From NCBI RefSeq assembly GCF_020042665.1, contig NZ_CP083376.1, positions 3,384,001-3,448,000 of the forward strand: a DNA stretch of 64,000 nucleotides. The letters run 5' to 3'. A model generated the notes under the pieces. It made no database searches, was not told where the DNA came from, and was given only the letters and a program-made list of their open reading frames with translations. Below, one piece after another: positions 34,008 to 43,278 of this stretch. Each line of letters starts with the position of its first letter. The first letter of the stretch is position 1. Made by a program: the position numbers and the translations under genes. The stretch comes from Pseudoxanthomonas sp. X-1 (GTDB lineage: Bacteria > Pseudomonadota > Gammaproteobacteria > Xanthomonadales > Xanthomonadaceae).

Positions 34008-35810
34008 TTACGGGGTGTAAGTCCCGGTCAGCTTCACGCCCGAATAGGTCGAGTAGGCCTTGACCCGCACGTAGTAGGTGCCGGTCTGCGGCGTGGCGAA
34101 GCTGCAGGTCTCCGAATTGCCCGACTTGTACGGCCGGCAGGCGTAGGTCGAATCGGTCGGGGCGCTGCCGAAGCGCACGTACAGGTCCGCATCGCCGGTG
34201 CCGCCGCTGATGGCGAAGCTGAGGTTGGTGGCGCCGGCCGGCACGTTGAGCGTGTAGTTCACCGAATTGCCGGTGCTGGCCGCCAGGCCGGTCACCGCCA
34301 CGCCGTTGGTGAGCGTCGAACCGCCGCCACCGCCCGTGCTGCCACCGGCCTTGGCCGCGTCCACCGCCGCGCGCGCCTGCAGGATGCCGGTACCGATCGA
34401 CTGCGAGGGCGTGGACGGGAAAGCCCGCGCCGTGTTCTTGAGGATCGTCTCCACCTGCGCCGGGGTCAGCGCCGGGTTGGCCACCGACTGCATCAGCGCC
34501 ACCACGGCCGCCACGTGCGGGGTGGCCATCGAGGTGCCGCTATAGGAGGCGTAGGTCTCCGAACCCGGCGAGGTGGTGCCGGAGTTGAGCGTGGAGAGGA
34601 TGCCCGAGCCCGGCGCGGCGATGTCCACCAGCGAGCCGTAGTTGGAATAGCTGGCCCGCGCCCCGGTGCTGGTGGTCGCGCCGACGGCGATGACGTTGTT
34701 GCAGTTGGCCGGGCTGGCGTTGGAGACGTTGGTGTTGTCGTTGCCGGCGGCGATCACCAGCGTGGTGCCGCGCGAGACCGCGCCGTTGATCGCGCTCTGC
34801 GTGGTCGTGCCGCAGGCGCCGCTGCCGCCCAGGCTGAGGTTGATCACCTCGGCCGGGTTCTGGTTGGCGGGCACGCCGCTGACCGTGCCGCCGGAGGCCC
34901 AGACGATCGCGTCTGCGATGTCCGAATCGAAGCCGCCGCACTTGCCCAGCACGCGCACCGGCACGACCTTGGCGCCGTAGGCGATGCCGGCCACGCCCTT
35001 GCTGTTGTTGGTGACCGCGGCGATGGTGCCGGCCACGTGGGTACCGTGCCAGCTGCTGTTCTGCGCCGACTGCGGGACCGGGCGGCCCGACGAATCGGTG
35101 CCGCACTCACCGGCGGCCATCCAGTCGCCAGGATCGCTGGGATCCGAATCGCGGCCGTTGCCGTCGTTGCCGATGGTCGTGCCACCCGGCAGGGTATAGG
35201 CGGTGATGAAGTCGTAGCCCGGCAGGATGTTGGCGCTGAGATCCGAGTGCGAGGTGATGCCCGTATCCAGCACCGCCACGACCGCGCCTGCGCCGTTGGT
35301 CACGTCCCAGGCGGTGGTGGCGTACATGCCGCCGGTACCGGTGCCCAGGTCCCACTGTTCGCTGAAACGGGTGTCGTTGGGCGTCAGCGTGGGGCGGTTG
35401 AGCTTGTCCACTTCCACGTAATCCACGTCGGGATCCGCGGCCAGCTGGCGCATCAGCGTCTCCGCGTCCGCGCGGTCCAGCTTGCGGCTGGCCACCAGGA
35501 CGTCGGAGCCCACCGCGGTGCGGCGCAGGTGCCGCAGACCCAGGGCGGCCGCTCCCTGCGCCGAGGGCACGGCGCGCGCGACGCTGCTCAGGGACTGGGT
35601 CAGCGACGTATCGCTGGTCGCCTTGGTGCTGCCGTCGCGGTACTTGACGATGAAGCGCTGGAATCCTTGCTGCTCGGTCGACTGCAGGCCGCTGAGGTTG
35701 ACCCGGCCCTGGGCCATGGCCGGGGTGATGGCCATCGCGGACAGCGCGATGGCGGTGGCGGCGGTCAAGGCACGCAGCTGCAGACGACGCTTGAACGGAA
35801 CATCGGACAT
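34008..35810 (-). CDS. Secreted subtilisin-like serine protease with PPC domain
   Basis: This is a 600-aa extracellular protease. The signal peptide runs to about AMA-Q (residue 33), an I9-like propeptide follows to about 140, and then comes the S8 domain. The triad is Asp182 (AVLDTGITSHSD), His255 (SSWHGTHVAGTIA) and Ser427 (YSGTSMATPHVAAV), with Asn357 in AAGNDN. A Gly/Ser linker (490-498) leads to a C-terminal PPC domain (about 500-600), which is usually removed after secretion. This architecture is typical of type II-secreted proteases of plant and soil xanthomonads. A terminator follows. Confidence 0.95.
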   Translation of the reverse strand: MSDVPFKRRLQLRALTAATAIALSAMAITPAMAQGRVNLSGLQSTEQQGFQRFIVKYRDGSTKATSDTSLTQSLSSVARAVPSAQGAAALGLRHLRRTAVGSDVLVASRKLDRADAETLMRQLAADPDVDYVEVDKLNRPTLTPNDTRFSEQWDLGTGTGGMYATTAWDVTNGAGAVVAVLDTGITSHSDLSANILPGYDFITAYTLPGGTTIGNDGNGRDSDPSDPGDWMAAGECGTDSSGRPVPQSAQNSSWHGTHVAGTIAAVTNNSKGVAGIAYGAKVVPVRVLGKCGGFDSDIADAIVWASGGTVSGVPANQNPAEVINLSLGGSGACGTTTQSAINGAVSRGTTLVIAAGNDNTNVSNASPANCNNVIAVGATTSTGARASYSNYGSLVDIAAPGSGILSTLNSGTTSPGSETYASYSGTSMATPHVAAVVALMQSVANPALTPAQVETILKNTARAFPSTPSQSIGTGILQARAAVDAAKAGGSTGGGGGSTLTNGVAVTGLAASTGNSVNYTLNVPAGATNLSFAISGGTGDADLYVRFGSAPTDSTYACRPYKSGNSETCSFATPQTGTYYVRVKAYSTYSGVKLTGTYTP

Positions 35811-36224
35811 CGTGAATTCCTTTTTCGCTTGGGATGACCGCGCCTCGGCGCGGGGAAGAACCGGCGATGACCCACGGCCACATCATCGGGGGCTGTTGGG
35901 GCGGACTGCGGCGTGCGTGATCTCCGGAAACCGGTCGCCTCGGCGGCGAACCTGACCGAAACCTAACCGAGCCGGATGTGACGCGAGATGGCGTCAGCGT
36001 CGTTCTGTGACCGATTGCGTCATGAAAAAAACTCATTTAGCGCCCTGGCGAAACCATCAGGATGCGATCGGTTGCCTTCGAAACCTGTCCTGTACTGTCC
36101 CTTCATGGTCATAACGGGTCATCCAGGTCGCCATCCGGGACACCGGATGACCACAAACGACAACGCCCGGCGCGGGGCCGGGCGTTCGGTGTCGCTTGGT
36201 GCGACGGGACGAGGCGGCGCGCGC
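35811..36224. other. Intergenic region upstream of the subtilisin gene and downstream of ilvE
   Basis: These 414 bases have no convincing ORF. They should hold the subtilisin promoter. A perfect 6-bp inverted repeat TGACGC-GAGATG-GCGTCA lies at 35979-35996 and could be an operator. The ilvE terminator is at 36162-36186. Confidence 0.5.
36162..36186 (-). terminator. ilvE terminator-like hairpin
   Basis: AACGCCCGGC-CCCGC-GCCGGGCGTT (minus strand) is a perfect 10-bp stem about 40 bases after the ilvE stop, followed by GTCGTTTGTG. The T tract is weak. Confidence 0.7.
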
Positions 36225-37319
36225 TCAGCCGTCCAGGCGCACCAGCCAGCCGTGGCGGTCGGGCAGACGGCCGTACTGGATGTCGGTCAGCTCCTTGCGC
36301 AGCGACATGGTGACCTCGCCGGCCGGCGCGTCGGGGCTGCCGACCGCGAAACCCTCGCCCTTCAGCTCGCCGATCGGGGTGACCACCGCGGCGGTGCCGC
36401 AGGCGAAGACCTCGGAGATCGTGCCGTCGGCCACCCCCTGCTTCCATTCGTCGATGGAGACCTTGCGCTCCTCGACCTGCAGGCCGCGGTCGCGCGCCAG
36501 CTGCAGGATGGATTCGCGGGTGATGCCTTCCAGGATGCTGCCGGACAGCGCCGGGGTGACCAGGCGTCCGTCGCTGAACACCAGGAACACGTTCATGCCG
36601 CCGAGTTCCTCGACGTACTTGCCCTCGACCGGGTCCAGGAACAGCACCTGCGAGCAGCCCTGCGCCTGGGCGATGGTCTGCGGCAGCAGCGAAGCGGCGT
36701 AGTTGCCGCCGCACTTGGCCGCGCCGGTGCCGCCCTTGCCGGCGCGCGCGTAGTCGGTGGACAGCCAGATCGACACCGGCGCCACGCCCTTGGTGAAGTA
36801 CGGGCCGGCCGGGCTGGCGATGACGTAATAGGACGCCTTCTGCGCCGCGCGCACGCCCAGGAAGGCCTCGTCGGCGATCATGAAGGGGCGAAAGTACAGG
36901 CTGGTCTCCGGCGCCGAGGGCACCCAGGCGCCGTCGACGGCGATCAGCTGGCGCAGCGACTCGACGAACAGCTCCACCGGCAGCTCCGGCAGCGCCAGAC
37001 GCTTGGCCGAGCGCTGCAGGCGCGCGCCGTTGGCCTGCGGGCGGAAGGTCCAGATCGAGCCATCGGCGTGGCGATAGGCCTTGATGCCCTCGAAGATCTC
37101 CTGGCCGTAGTGCAGCACCGAGGCGGCCGGATCCAGCGACAGCGGGCCGTAGGGCTGCACGCGGGCGTCGTGCCAGCCGTCGGCGCGCGTCCAGCGGATG
37201 GCGACCATGTGGTCGGTGAAGTGGTTGCCGAAGCCCGGTGCGGCGAGGATCGCCTGGCGATCGGCATCGCTGAGCGCGGCGGCGGAGGGCTGGACGGTGA
37301 AAGCCTGGGACGAAGACAT
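36225..37319 (-). CDS. ilvE: Branched-chain amino acid aminotransferase
   Basis: This is a fold-type IV PLP enzyme that makes Val, Leu and Ile from their keto acids, using glutamate. It has 364 aa from [20 protein letters not shown], matching the longer (type II, about 360 aa) BCAT form. The conserved blocks [50 protein letters not shown] with the PLP Lys, and the C-terminal [15 protein letters not shown] are present. It stands alone, not in an ilv operon. Confidence 0.94.
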   Translation of the reverse strand: MSSSQAFTVQPSAAALSDADRQAILAAPGFGNHFTDHMVAIRWTRADGWHDARVQPYGPLSLDPAASVLHYGQEIFEGIKAYRHADGSIWTFRPQANGARLQRSAKRLALPELPVELFVESLRQLIAVDGAWVPSAPETSLYFRPFMIADEAFLGVRAAQKASYYVIASPAGPYFTKGVAPVSIWLSTDYARAGKGGTGAAKCGGNYAASLLPQTIAQAQGCSQVLFLDPVEGKYVEELGGMNVFLVFSDGRLVTPALSGSILEGITRESILQLARDRGLQVEERKVSIDEWKQGVADGTISEVFACGTAAVVTPIGELKGEGFAVGSPDAPAGEVTMSLRKELTDIQYGRLPDRHGWLVRLDG

Positions 37320-37428
37320 GGACCGCGACCTTGCTGGAGGACAAAACCCGGCAAGGATAGCGCCGCGCGCGCGGCGATTCACCCGACGCGACCACACGCA
37401 ACCAATGCGCCGGCCCCGGCACGGCGCC

Positions 37429-37980
37429 TTACAGCATGCCGGTTTCCAGGCGCGCGGCCTCGGACATCATCGTGCGGTTCCACGGCGGGTCGAACACCAG
37501 CTCGACATCGGCCTCGGTGATGGTGGGGATCATCTCCAGCTTGCTGCGGACATCGTCGACCAGGATCTCGCCCATGCCGCAGCCGGGCGCGGTCAGGGTC
37601 ATCTTGACGCCCACCTCGCGCTGCCCGCCTTCGCGATGGCGCAGGTCGACCTCGTAGACCAGACCCAGATCGACGATGTTGAACGGGATCTCCGGATCGA
37701 AGCAGGTGCGCAGCTGGCGCCAGACCAGCTGCTCGACCTGCTCGTCGCTGGCGTTTTCGTCCAGTTCCAGCGGCTCGGGCGGCTCCTTGCCCAGTGCATC
37801 GGCGTCCTTGCCCGCGATGCGGAACAGGTTGCCTTCGACGAAGACGGTGTAGCTGCCGCCCAGGGCCTGGGTGATGTACCCGTAGGTGCCGGCCGGCAGC
37901 GTCACCGACTCGCCCGCGGGCACCATGACGGCGGCGCAATCGCGCTCGAACTGGACCGGTTCGCTGCTGCTGGAATACAT
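37429..37980 (-). CDS. sufT: SufT-like Fe-S assembly protein (DUF59/MIP18)
   Basis: This 183-aa protein has an N-terminal extension (about 80 residues with [20 protein letters not shown]) typical of SufT. A DUF59/MIP18 domain follows: [40 protein letters not shown] with the conserved Cys, and [20 protein letters not shown]. It aids Fe-S cluster maturation of certain enzymes in the family. Here it is separate from any suf or isc operon in view. The start [10 protein letters not shown] was chosen. Confidence 0.9.
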   Translation of the reverse strand: MYSSSSEPVQFERDCAAVMVPAGESVTLPAGTYGYITQALGGSYTVFVEGNLFRIAGKDADALGKEPPEPLELDENASDEQVEQLVWRQLRTCFDPEIPFNIVDLGLVYEVDLRHREGGQREVGVKMTLTAPGCGMGEILVDDVRSKLEMIPTITEADVELVFDPPWNRTMMSEAARLETGML

Positions 37981-38135
37981 GCGGGGAAGATGGGGACGCG
38001 AGGCGGCAAGGCAAGCGCGCATTCTACCCGGCGCTTGGCCCGGCCACGGCGCCCCGGCATGCGCCACAGCGTTGCGGACCAGTCGCGCCGGCCGGGACGG
38101 GTATCCTTGTCCGATTGCCCTGCGCACCGCTGCCG

Positions 38136-38549
38136 ATGCCCGCCCCGTCCGTCCGTTTCCCTCCGTTGACCGCCCTGCTCGTCTTCGCGCTGCTGGCCCT
38201 GCTGCAATCGCTGATGTGGATTGGCCAGGCCGCCTGGCTGGACCGCCAGTGCGGCTGGATGGCGCTGCTGCCGGCGCTGACCGCGGCCTGGGTGCTGCGC
38301 GCCGGTGGCATGGCACCGGGCTGGACGCGCGGGCTGTGGGCAGGCCTGCTGACCCTGCTGACCATGGCCTGGGCCAACTGGGGCATCGTGGTGCTGCAGG
38401 TAGGCGTGATGATGGGCGTGACGCCGCAGGAATCGGCCGGCAAGCTCGGCGCGCACCTGGCCTGGACCCTGATCACGCTGGCCACCACGCCGCTGGACTG
38501 GGCGCTGATGGCGCTGGCGGTGATCGTGGCCGTGGTGCTGGCGCGCTAG
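38136..38549 (+). CDS. Hypothetical small membrane protein
   Basis: This 137-aa protein has four hydrophobic segments (LLVFALLALLQSLMWIGQAA, GWMALLPALTAAWVLRAGG, LWAGLLTLLTMAWANWGIVV, LDWALMALAVIVAVVLA). I do not recognise the family. The ATG at 38136 is preferred over an upstream TTG. It is divergent from sufT and convergent with pntB. A regulatory or transport role cannot be inferred. Confidence 0.65.
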   Translation: MPAPSVRFPPLTALLVFALLALLQSLMWIGQAAWLDRQCGWMALLPALTAAWVLRAGGMAPGWTRGLWAGLLTLLTMAWANWGIVVLQVGVMMGVTPQESAGKLGAHLAWTLITLATTPLDWALMALAVIVAVVLAR

Positions 38550-38576
38550 GCCGGGCAGGCCGCATGCGCTGGCGGC

Positions 38577-40027
<1,451 letters not shown>

Positions 40028-40031
<4 letters not shown>

Positions 40032-40327
40032 GGCGCGTCCCCGGGCTTGCGGCTGGGCTTGAACATGTCCAGCATCCGCTCGGTCACCACGTAGCCGCCG
40101 GCGGCGTTGCCAGCGCCCAGCAGCACCGCGACGAAGCCCAGCGCCTTCTCCAGCGTGGTATCGGCATGGCCCAGCACCACCATCGCGCCGATCAGCACGA
40201 TGCCGTGGATGAAGTTGGAACCGGACATCAGCGGCGTGTGCAGGATCACCGGCACGCGCGAGATGATGACGTGGCCGGCGATGGCCGCCAGCATGAAGAT
40301 GTACAGCGCAACGAAGCCGTCGATCAT
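40028..40327 (-). CDS. pntAB: NAD(P) transhydrogenase subunit alpha-2 (membrane part)
   Basis: This 99-aa protein with three membrane helices corresponds to the membrane domain of PntA in split-alpha organisms. It contains HVIISRVPVILHTPLMSGSN and FIHGIVLIGAMVVLGHADTT. It overlaps pntB by four bases. Its soluble partner (alpha-1) is encoded 1.8 kb away at 42114, with a plus-strand sigma factor module in between. Confidence 0.94.
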
Positions 40328-40475
40328 GGAACCGCGCTCCTTCCGGACAGGCCCGGCAACGACCGGGGCGGGCGCATCATAACCGCGACCTGACCGGGGC
40401 CGCCGCGCCCGTCAACCGCACCACGCGGCGCGCGTTTGCTCCGGTAACCGTGCTGCGTTGGCTATCCTCGTGCTG

Positions 40476-41042
40476 GTGAGTCCCCTGCTCCCCGATCCAC
40501 CCGACGTCCAATCGCCCGCGCCCGCCGAGCCCCCGGCGTCGCTGGAGGCGTTCCTGGGCGGCATCTCCACCCGCGCCTTCCGCTTCGCCGAAGCGGGCCT
40601 GCGCAGCCGCGAGGACGCGCTGGACGCGGTGCAGGATGCGATGATCAAGATGCTGACCTATGCCGACAGACCCGCCGCCGAGTGGACGCCGCTGTTCTGG
40701 AGCATCCTGCGCAGGCGCATCATCGACCTGCAGCGGCGCGGCCGCTTCCGCCTGCGCTGGATGGTGCCGGCCAGCGAGCGCAGCGAGGAGTCGTTCATCG
40801 ACTGGGCCGATCCGCACGCCGGCCCGGCCGACGCGCACGACCAGCGCGAAGGCTATGCGCGCCTGGTCCAGGCCCTGCGCGGCCTGCCGGCCAGGCAGCG
40901 CGAGGCCTTCACCCTGCGCGTGCTGGAGGAGCTGGACGTGGCCCAGACCGCGCGCGCGATGGGCTGCTCGGAAGGCTCGGTCAAGACCCACCTGTCGCGC
41001 GCGCGCGACGCGTTGCAGAAACAGCTGGAGGAGTTCCGATGA
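40476..41042 (+). CDS. RNA polymerase sigma factor, ECF-like
   Basis: This is a sigma-70 family protein of about 188 aa. Region 2 lies in FRFAEAGLRSREDALDAVQD and WTPLFWSILRRRIIDLQRRG. Region 4 is ALRGLPARQREAFTLRVLEE followed by the helix-turn-helix ELDVAQTARAMGCSEGSVKT-HLSRARDAL. There is no ATG in frame; GTG 40476 (VSPLLPDPPDV) is chosen, with TTG 40458 also possible. The stop overlaps the next gene (ATGA), which has a membrane segment and looks like a partner anti-sigma factor. The block sits between the two pnt alpha genes on the opposite strand. Confidence 0.85.
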   Translation: MSPLLPDPPDVQSPAPAEPPASLEAFLGGISTRAFRFAEAGLRSREDALDAVQDAMIKMLTYADRPAAEWTPLFWSILRRRIIDLQRRGRFRLRWMVPASERSEESFIDWADPHAGPADAHDQREGYARLVQALRGLPARQREAFTLRVLEELDVAQTARAMGCSEGSVKTHLSRARDALQKQLEEFR

Positions 41043-41404
41043 ACGCCCCGTCCGACTTCGACCGCCGCATGCGCCAACGCCATGCCGCCGCGCTGCAGGC
41101 GCTGTCGCCGCAGACGCTGGCGCGGCTGCGCGATGCGCGCCATGGCGCGGCCCGCGCGCACCGGCCACGCGGCTATGCGTGGCTGGGCGCCAGCGCGCTG
41201 GCCGCGGTCCTGGCGGTGGTCGCCGCCGCGCGGCTGATGCCGCCCTCGTCCCAGACCGCATCGTCCGGCGCCACCCAGGTGCTGGCGGTGCAGGCCACAC
41301 TCCCCTCCGATGCCACCGACACCCAGCTCAGCACCGCCGATGTGCTGGACCAGAACCCGGACCTGTACGTCTGGCTAGGGGCCTCGGACACCACGATGGA
41401 ATGA
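41039..41404 (+). CDS. Small single-pass membrane protein, possible anti-sigma factor
   Basis: This 121-aa protein has a cytoplasmic N-terminal half (MNAPSDFDRRMRQRHAAALQ) and one membrane helix (YAWLGASALAAVLAVVAAARL, about 43-63). A short exported tail follows, ending DQNPDLYVWLGASDTTME. It is translationally coupled to the sigma factor gene by ATGA, which together with the topology suggests an anti-sigma role. It lacks a recognisable zinc motif. Confidence 0.65.
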   Translation: MNAPSDFDRRMRQRHAAALQALSPQTLARLRDARHGAARAHRPRGYAWLGASALAAVLAVVAAARLMPPSSQTASSGATQVLAVQATLPSDATDTQLSTADVLDQNPDLYVWLGASDTTME

Positions 41405-41408
41405 CGCC

Positions 41409-41876
41409 ATGCGCCGTTTTGCCTCCCCGATCCTGCTGTTGCTGCTCGCCGTCTGCTCCACCACGGCCGCGGCGCAGGACCGTCGCCCGCCGCCACCGCC
41501 TCCGCACGACCACGGTCCGCAGCAGGACTGGCCCGCCTGGGACCAGCTCACCGCGCAGCAGCGCGACGTGCTGGTGTCGCAGCTGCGCGATCGCTGGAAC
41601 GACGACCCGGCTCGGCGCGGCCGGATGATGGACCACGCCCAGCGCTGGCAGCGCATGAGCCCGCAGCAGCGCGACCAGGCCAAGCGCGGCATGGAACGCT
41701 ACGAGCGCATGAGCCCGGAGCAGCGCGACCAGGCCCGCGCCCTGTTCGACCACATGCGCACCCTGCCCCCGGCCCAGCGCAAGCAGCTGCGCGACCAGTG
41801 GGACGCCATGACCCCGCAGCAGCGACAGGACTGGGTCCGCGCCCACCCGCCACTGCCGGAAGACGATCCGGATTGA
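41409..41876 (+). CDS. DUF3106 family exported protein
   Basis: This 155-aa protein has a signal peptide (MRRFASPILLLLLAVCSTTA, cleavage near AAA-QD), a Pro/His linker, and then three to four short repeats of a charged motif. The units resemble R-M-S-P-x-Q-R-D-Q-A (for example WQRMSPQQRDQAKRGMERYE, MSPEQRDQARALFDHM, LPPAQRKQLRDQW). This matches DUF3106, periplasmic proteins often found after a sigma/anti-sigma pair in xanthomonads. It lies four bases after the anti-sigma-like gene, so it is the third gene of one operon. It may be the sensed or controlled periplasmic component; this is inference. Confidence 0.82.
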   Translation: MRRFASPILLLLLAVCSTTAAAQDRRPPPPPPHDHGPQQDWPAWDQLTAQQRDVLVSQLRDRWNDDPARRGRMMDHAQRWQRMSPQQRDQAKRGMERYERMSPEQRDQARALFDHMRTLPPAQRKQLRDQWDAMTPQQRQDWVRAHPPLPEDDPD

Positions 41877-41946
41877 CGGTGTGCGCCGTTCTGGCGGGCG
41901 CGTTGGCCCGTTGCTGCGGTGGATTTCCGGGTCAAGCCTCATCGCC

Positions 41947-42031
41947 GGCATGCCGGCTCCCACAGCCGAACTGCCGCAGGCGCTTGCGGATCACGTGGCC
42001 GCTGCTCCTGTGGGAGACGCCTTCTGGCATT
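41947..42031. repeat. Imperfect inverted repeat with GTGGGAG motif
   Basis: GCATGCCGGCTCCCACAG (about 41948-41965) and CTGTGGGAGACGCCTTCTGG (about 42007-42026) form an imperfect inverted pair in the convergent gap between the DUF3106 gene and pntAA. The GGCTCCCAC end resembles the arms of the inverted repeat at 57512-57609. Confidence 0.5.
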
Positions 42032-42113
42032 TGGGCCAACGGCGGCGAGGGTTTGACTGAAAAGCGCTGAAGCGGCCTTGCCTGCCCTGTGTCGCCCGGT
42101 CCCGCGCTCGCTT

Positions 42114-43211
42114 TCAGGCCGTCACGGCCTCCGCCTGCCACCGGGTCTTGGCCAGCAGCTCGTCGTCCCAGTCGAACGACAGGGCATCGCCCTTCAGAAA
42201 CAGCGCCACGAAGTTGTAGACGTTGCGCGCGTACATCTCGCTGGCGTGCACGGCGCCCAGGCTGGCCAGGTTGAGCGGCCCGGCGATGGTCACCCCGCCT
42301 TCGGTGGTCACGGTCTGGCCGGGCTGGGTCAGTTCGCAGTTGCCGCCGGTCTCGGCGGCGAGATCGACGATCACGCTGCCCGGTCGCATGCCCGCCACCA
42401 TCGCGGCGCTGACGATCGTCGGCGCCGGGCGCCCTGGCACCGCGGCGGTGCAGACCAGGGTGTCCACGCCCTTGAGATGCTCGGCCAGGCGGCGCTGCTG
42501 TTCGGCGCGCTCCTCATCGGTGAGCTGGCGCGCATAGCCGCCCTCGCCGGCGGCGCTCACGCCCAGGTCGAGGAACTTGCCGCCCAGCGATTCGATCTGC
42601 TCGCGCGTCTCCGGGCGCACGTCGAAGCCTTCCACCTGGGCGCCCAGCCGGCGCGCGGTGGCGATCGCCTGCAGCCCGGCCACGCCGGCGCCGACGATCA
42701 GCACCTTCGAGGGCCGGATGGTGCCGGCCGCGGTGGTCAGCATCGGGAAGAAGCGCGGCGTCAGTTCGGCCGCGATCAGCACCGCCTTGTAGCCGGCCAT
42801 GCCGGCCTGCGAGCTCAGCACGTCCATGGCCTGGGCGCGCGTGGTCCGCGGCAGCCGCTCCAAGGGGAAGGCCACCACGCCTGCGCGCTGCAGGGCCTGG
42901 GCGCGGTCCGGATCGGCCTGCGGATGCAGGATGCCCACCAGCACGGTGCCGGCCGGCCAGGCGGCGATGGCCTGCGCCGAGGGGCACTGCACGCACAGCA
43001 CCAGCCCGCCGGTGGGCGGCGTTGCGGCATCCACGACGGTCGCGCCGGCCTCGCGATAGGCCTGGTCGGAGAACCCGGCCGCGGCCCCGGCGCCGGACTC
43101 GACCTGCACCGCCGCACCGGCGGCCACGAGCTTCTTCACGGTCTCCGGGACGGCGGCCACGCGCCGTTCGCCCGCTGCCGTTTCCCGCACCACCCGCACC
43201 TCGACCGTCAT
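42114..43211 (-). CDS. pntAA: NAD(P) transhydrogenase subunit alpha-1 (soluble NAD-binding part)
   Basis: This is the NAD(H)-binding domain I of the split-alpha transhydrogenase, about 365 aa from MTVEVRVVRETAAGERRVAA. A start six codons earlier is possible. The alanine dehydrogenase-like N-terminal half is followed by the Rossmann motif KVLIVGAGVAGLQAIATARR and the conserved RPETREQIESLGGKFLDL and SVIVDLAAETGGNCELT blocks. It is the usual first gene of pntAA-pntAB-pntB but is separated here from the other two by an opposite-strand module. Confidence 0.93.
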   Translation of the reverse strand: MTVEVRVVRETAAGERRVAAVPETVKKLVAAGAAVQVESGAGAAAGFSDQAYREAGATVVDAATPPTGGLVLCVQCPSAQAIAAWPAGTVLVGILHPQADPDRAQALQRAGVVAFPLERLPRTTRAQAMDVLSSQAGMAGYKAVLIAAELTPRFFPMLTTAAGTIRPSKVLIVGAGVAGLQAIATARRLGAQVEGFDVRPETREQIESLGGKFLDLGVSAAGEGGYARQLTDEERAEQQRRLAEHLKGVDTLVCTAAVPGRPAPTIVSAAMVAGMRPGSVIVDLAAETGGNCELTQPGQTVTTEGGVTIAGPLNLASLGAVHASEMYARNVYNFVALFLKGDALSFDWDDELLAKTRWQAEAVTA

Positions 43212-43278
43212 CCCGGTTGCGCCTGCCATCGAAGGAGCCGCGATGCTAGCAAAGCGTCGCGCGGCTGGTGGCCAGGCC

